The notes beneath the pieces were generated by a model, which was not told the DNA's origin, did not search any database, and saw only the letters and a list, made by a program, of their open reading frames with translations. Position numbers and translations under genes: made by a program. From an uncultured Collinsella sp. (GTDB taxonomy: Bacteria > Actinomycetota > Coriobacteriia > Coriobacteriales > Coriobacteriaceae): 6,413 nucleotides of DNA. The stretch's first letter is position 1. Each line of letters starts with the position of its first letter. Positions 5,834-6,413 of this stretch are shown one piece after another. The stretch is taken from assembly GCA_900552185.1 (NCBI GenBank), contig URYT01000109.1, positions 1-6,413 on the forward strand. Direction: 5' to 3'.

Positions 5834-5925
5834 TCGTTGCGGACGCGACGGTCTTCGTTGTGGGCAGGACGGTTTTCGCTGCGGGCGAGATGGTTTTCGC
5901 TATGGACGGTGCGGTTTCGCTGCAG
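5829..5925. repeat. 21-bp imperfect tandem repeat, four full units and one partial
   Basis: Units at 5829-5849, 5850-5870, 5871-5891 and 5892-5912, each starting GGTTTTCG or GGTCTTCG and followed by a variable half, then a partial unit from 5913 starting GGTTTCGCTGC with one T less. The first unit begins within the right arm of inverted repeat 2. The length is a multiple of three and one plus frame reads heptads of the type GFRCGRD, but no ribosome site or plausible protein goes with it. Confidence 0.8.
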
Positions 5926-6015
5926 AATCGCCAGCCCGCCGCCTGCCAGCCGGCCGACCTCGTTACGTTTTCGCTGCATTTGGGTAAAGCGCCTGCTCCA
6001 AGCGGCGTTGCCTTG

Positions 6016-6051
6016 TATACTAGAGCGGTTTATCTGTTATGCGGAAGGGAG
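6016..6051 (+). promoter_or_regulatory. Promoter -10 and ribosome site of the gat operon
   Basis: TATACT at 6016-6021 is a good -10 box, without a clear -35 at the right distance. The start of transcription would fall near 6028. GGAAGGGAG (6043-6051) is a strong Shine-Dalgarno six bases from the ATG at 6057. Confidence 0.6.
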
Positions 6052-6056
6052 CGCCT

Positions 6057-6368
6057 ATGGCACTCAGCGAGAAAGACGTGCGCGGCATCGCCGAGTACGC
6101 AAAGATCGCACTGACCGATGACGAGCTCACCCAGATGACGTCCTATATGAACGACGCCGTCCAGATGCTCGAGCCCGTCTTGCAATATGACTTGCCCGAC
6201 GTGGAGCCCACGTTCCATCCTATCGGAAGCCTGTCCAACGTGATGGGCGACGACCTGCGCGAGCCCGAGCGTGACCTGCCGCTCGATGTTGCGCTCGAAA
6301 ACGCCGGCAGCGCGCGCGACCGCTACTTCCGCGTGCCGTCCATTTTGGGAGAGGGGGAGAGCGAGTAA
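6057..6368 (+). CDS. gatC: Asp-tRNA(Asn)/Glu-tRNA(Gln) amidotransferase subunit C
   Basis: 103 residues, the normal length for GatC, the small subunit of the GatCAB amidotransferase, which converts mischarged Glu-tRNA(Gln) and Asp-tRNA(Asn) to Gln-tRNA(Gln) and Asn-tRNA(Asn) in the cytoplasm. GatC wraps around GatA and stabilises the complex. Family traits: N-terminal helix VRGIAEYAKIALTDDELTQM, the segment YDLPDVEPTFHPI (the usual xVxPMxH position), the LREPERD-like DDLREPERDL, then LENAGSARDRYFRVPSIL at the end. The ATG at 6057 is chosen over the in-frame ATG at 6039, which lies within the ribosome-site region and would add MRKGAP. The stop TAA shares its last base with the ATG of gatA, showing translational coupling. 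Housekeeping gene; it marks the end of the accessory pilus region. Confidence 0.95.
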   Translation: MALSEKDVRGIAEYAKIALTDDELTQMTSYMNDAVQMLEPVLQYDLPDVEPTFHPIGSLSNVMGDDLREPERDLPLDVALENAGSARDRYFRVPSILGEGESE

Positions 6369-6413
6369 TGGCGCTAAGCTTCGATTCCCTTACTGCCGCC
6401 CAGATCGCCGCAG
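6368..6413 (+). CDS. gatA: Asp-tRNA(Asn)/Glu-tRNA(Gln) amidotransferase subunit A (3' partial, first 15 codons)
   Basis: The ATG at 6368 overlaps the gatC stop (TAATG), and GGGGGAGAGCGAG upstream supplies a ribosome site. Visible product: MALSFDSLTAAQIAA, compatible with the N-terminal helix of GatA, the amidase-fold subunit that releases ammonia from glutamine. The identification rests mostly on the gatC-gatA order; the rest lies outside the window. Confidence 0.85.
   Translation, partial: MALSFDSLTAAQIAA

Larger units (their letters stand above)
5711..6015. other. Repeat-rich intergenic island between sortase and gatC
   Basis: No credible gene. It contains two adjacent inverted repeats (5723-5759 and 5769-5833) and a 21-bp tandem array (5829-5925), followed by about 90 bases of plain GC-rich sequence in which TTTTCGCTGC of the array unit recurs once (about 5969-5978). 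Frames on both strands that cross it are composed of the repeats and are not annotated as genes. Confidence 0.6.

Noticed and set aside
5829..5925. CRISPR array
   Set aside because: Units are contiguous, diverged and without spacers; no cas genes nearby.
5500..5979. 159-residue minus-strand frame over the sortase 3' end and the repeats
   Set aside because: Half is antisense to the sortase and the rest is the repeat array read backwards; no start signals.
5733..5987. 84-residue plus-strand frame with GFRCGRD heptads
   Set aside because: Starts in a hairpin loop, has no ribosome site, and is made of the inverted repeat and tandem units.

Overview
The window comes from a high-GC Gram-positive chromosome, most likely a gut coriobacterium of the Collinsella type. 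The grounds are the GC-rich coding style, a sortase-assembled pilus locus, and a gatC-gatA start without nearby glnS/asnS-type genes. The genus is inferred from general style, not from a database match.

Layout, all genes on the plus strand. (1) 1-1101: 3' part of a GC-rich minor or tip pilin with an isopeptide-type domain, a SpaA/Cna-B domain and a sorting signal whose motif is MPSTG. (2) 1210-3003: a major pilin (signal peptide, pilin-motif lysine, D2-like domain, Cna-B domain, LPLTG, tail) of clearly lower GC, closed by a textbook terminator (13-bp stem plus T6). (3) 3141-4768: a stretch between pilins and sortase. It holds a small membrane-type ORF with its own promoter-like and SD signals and a terminator-like hairpin inside its frame. 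Next comes a winged-helix regulator of an endonuclease-like/AbiEi-like type, whose promoter carries four GGAAT half-sites. A 14-codon stub overlapping its end looks like the start of a lost partner gene. (4) 4772-5710: a class C (pilin-polymerising) sortase with His, Cys and Arg catalytic residues and two membrane segments. (5) 5711-6056: a repeat-dense intergenic island with two nested-type inverted repeats sharing the arm AACCAYCACAA, then a 21-bp imperfect tandem array. (6) 6057-6413: gatC and the first codons of gatA, overlapping by one base, encoding subunits of the tRNA-dependent amidotransferase.

The pilins and sortase together form a pilus machine. Pilins are exported by Sec, held by their sorting signals, joined through lysines by the class C sortase, and stabilised by internal isopeptide bonds. 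The most interesting parts are the breaks in this plan: the 1.7-kb interruption between pilins and sortase with a regulator that seems to have lost its partner, the strong GC step between the two pilins, and the composite repeat island. I see no definitely new system, but the orphan regulator with its half-site array and the small ORF are the best candidates for undescribed biology.
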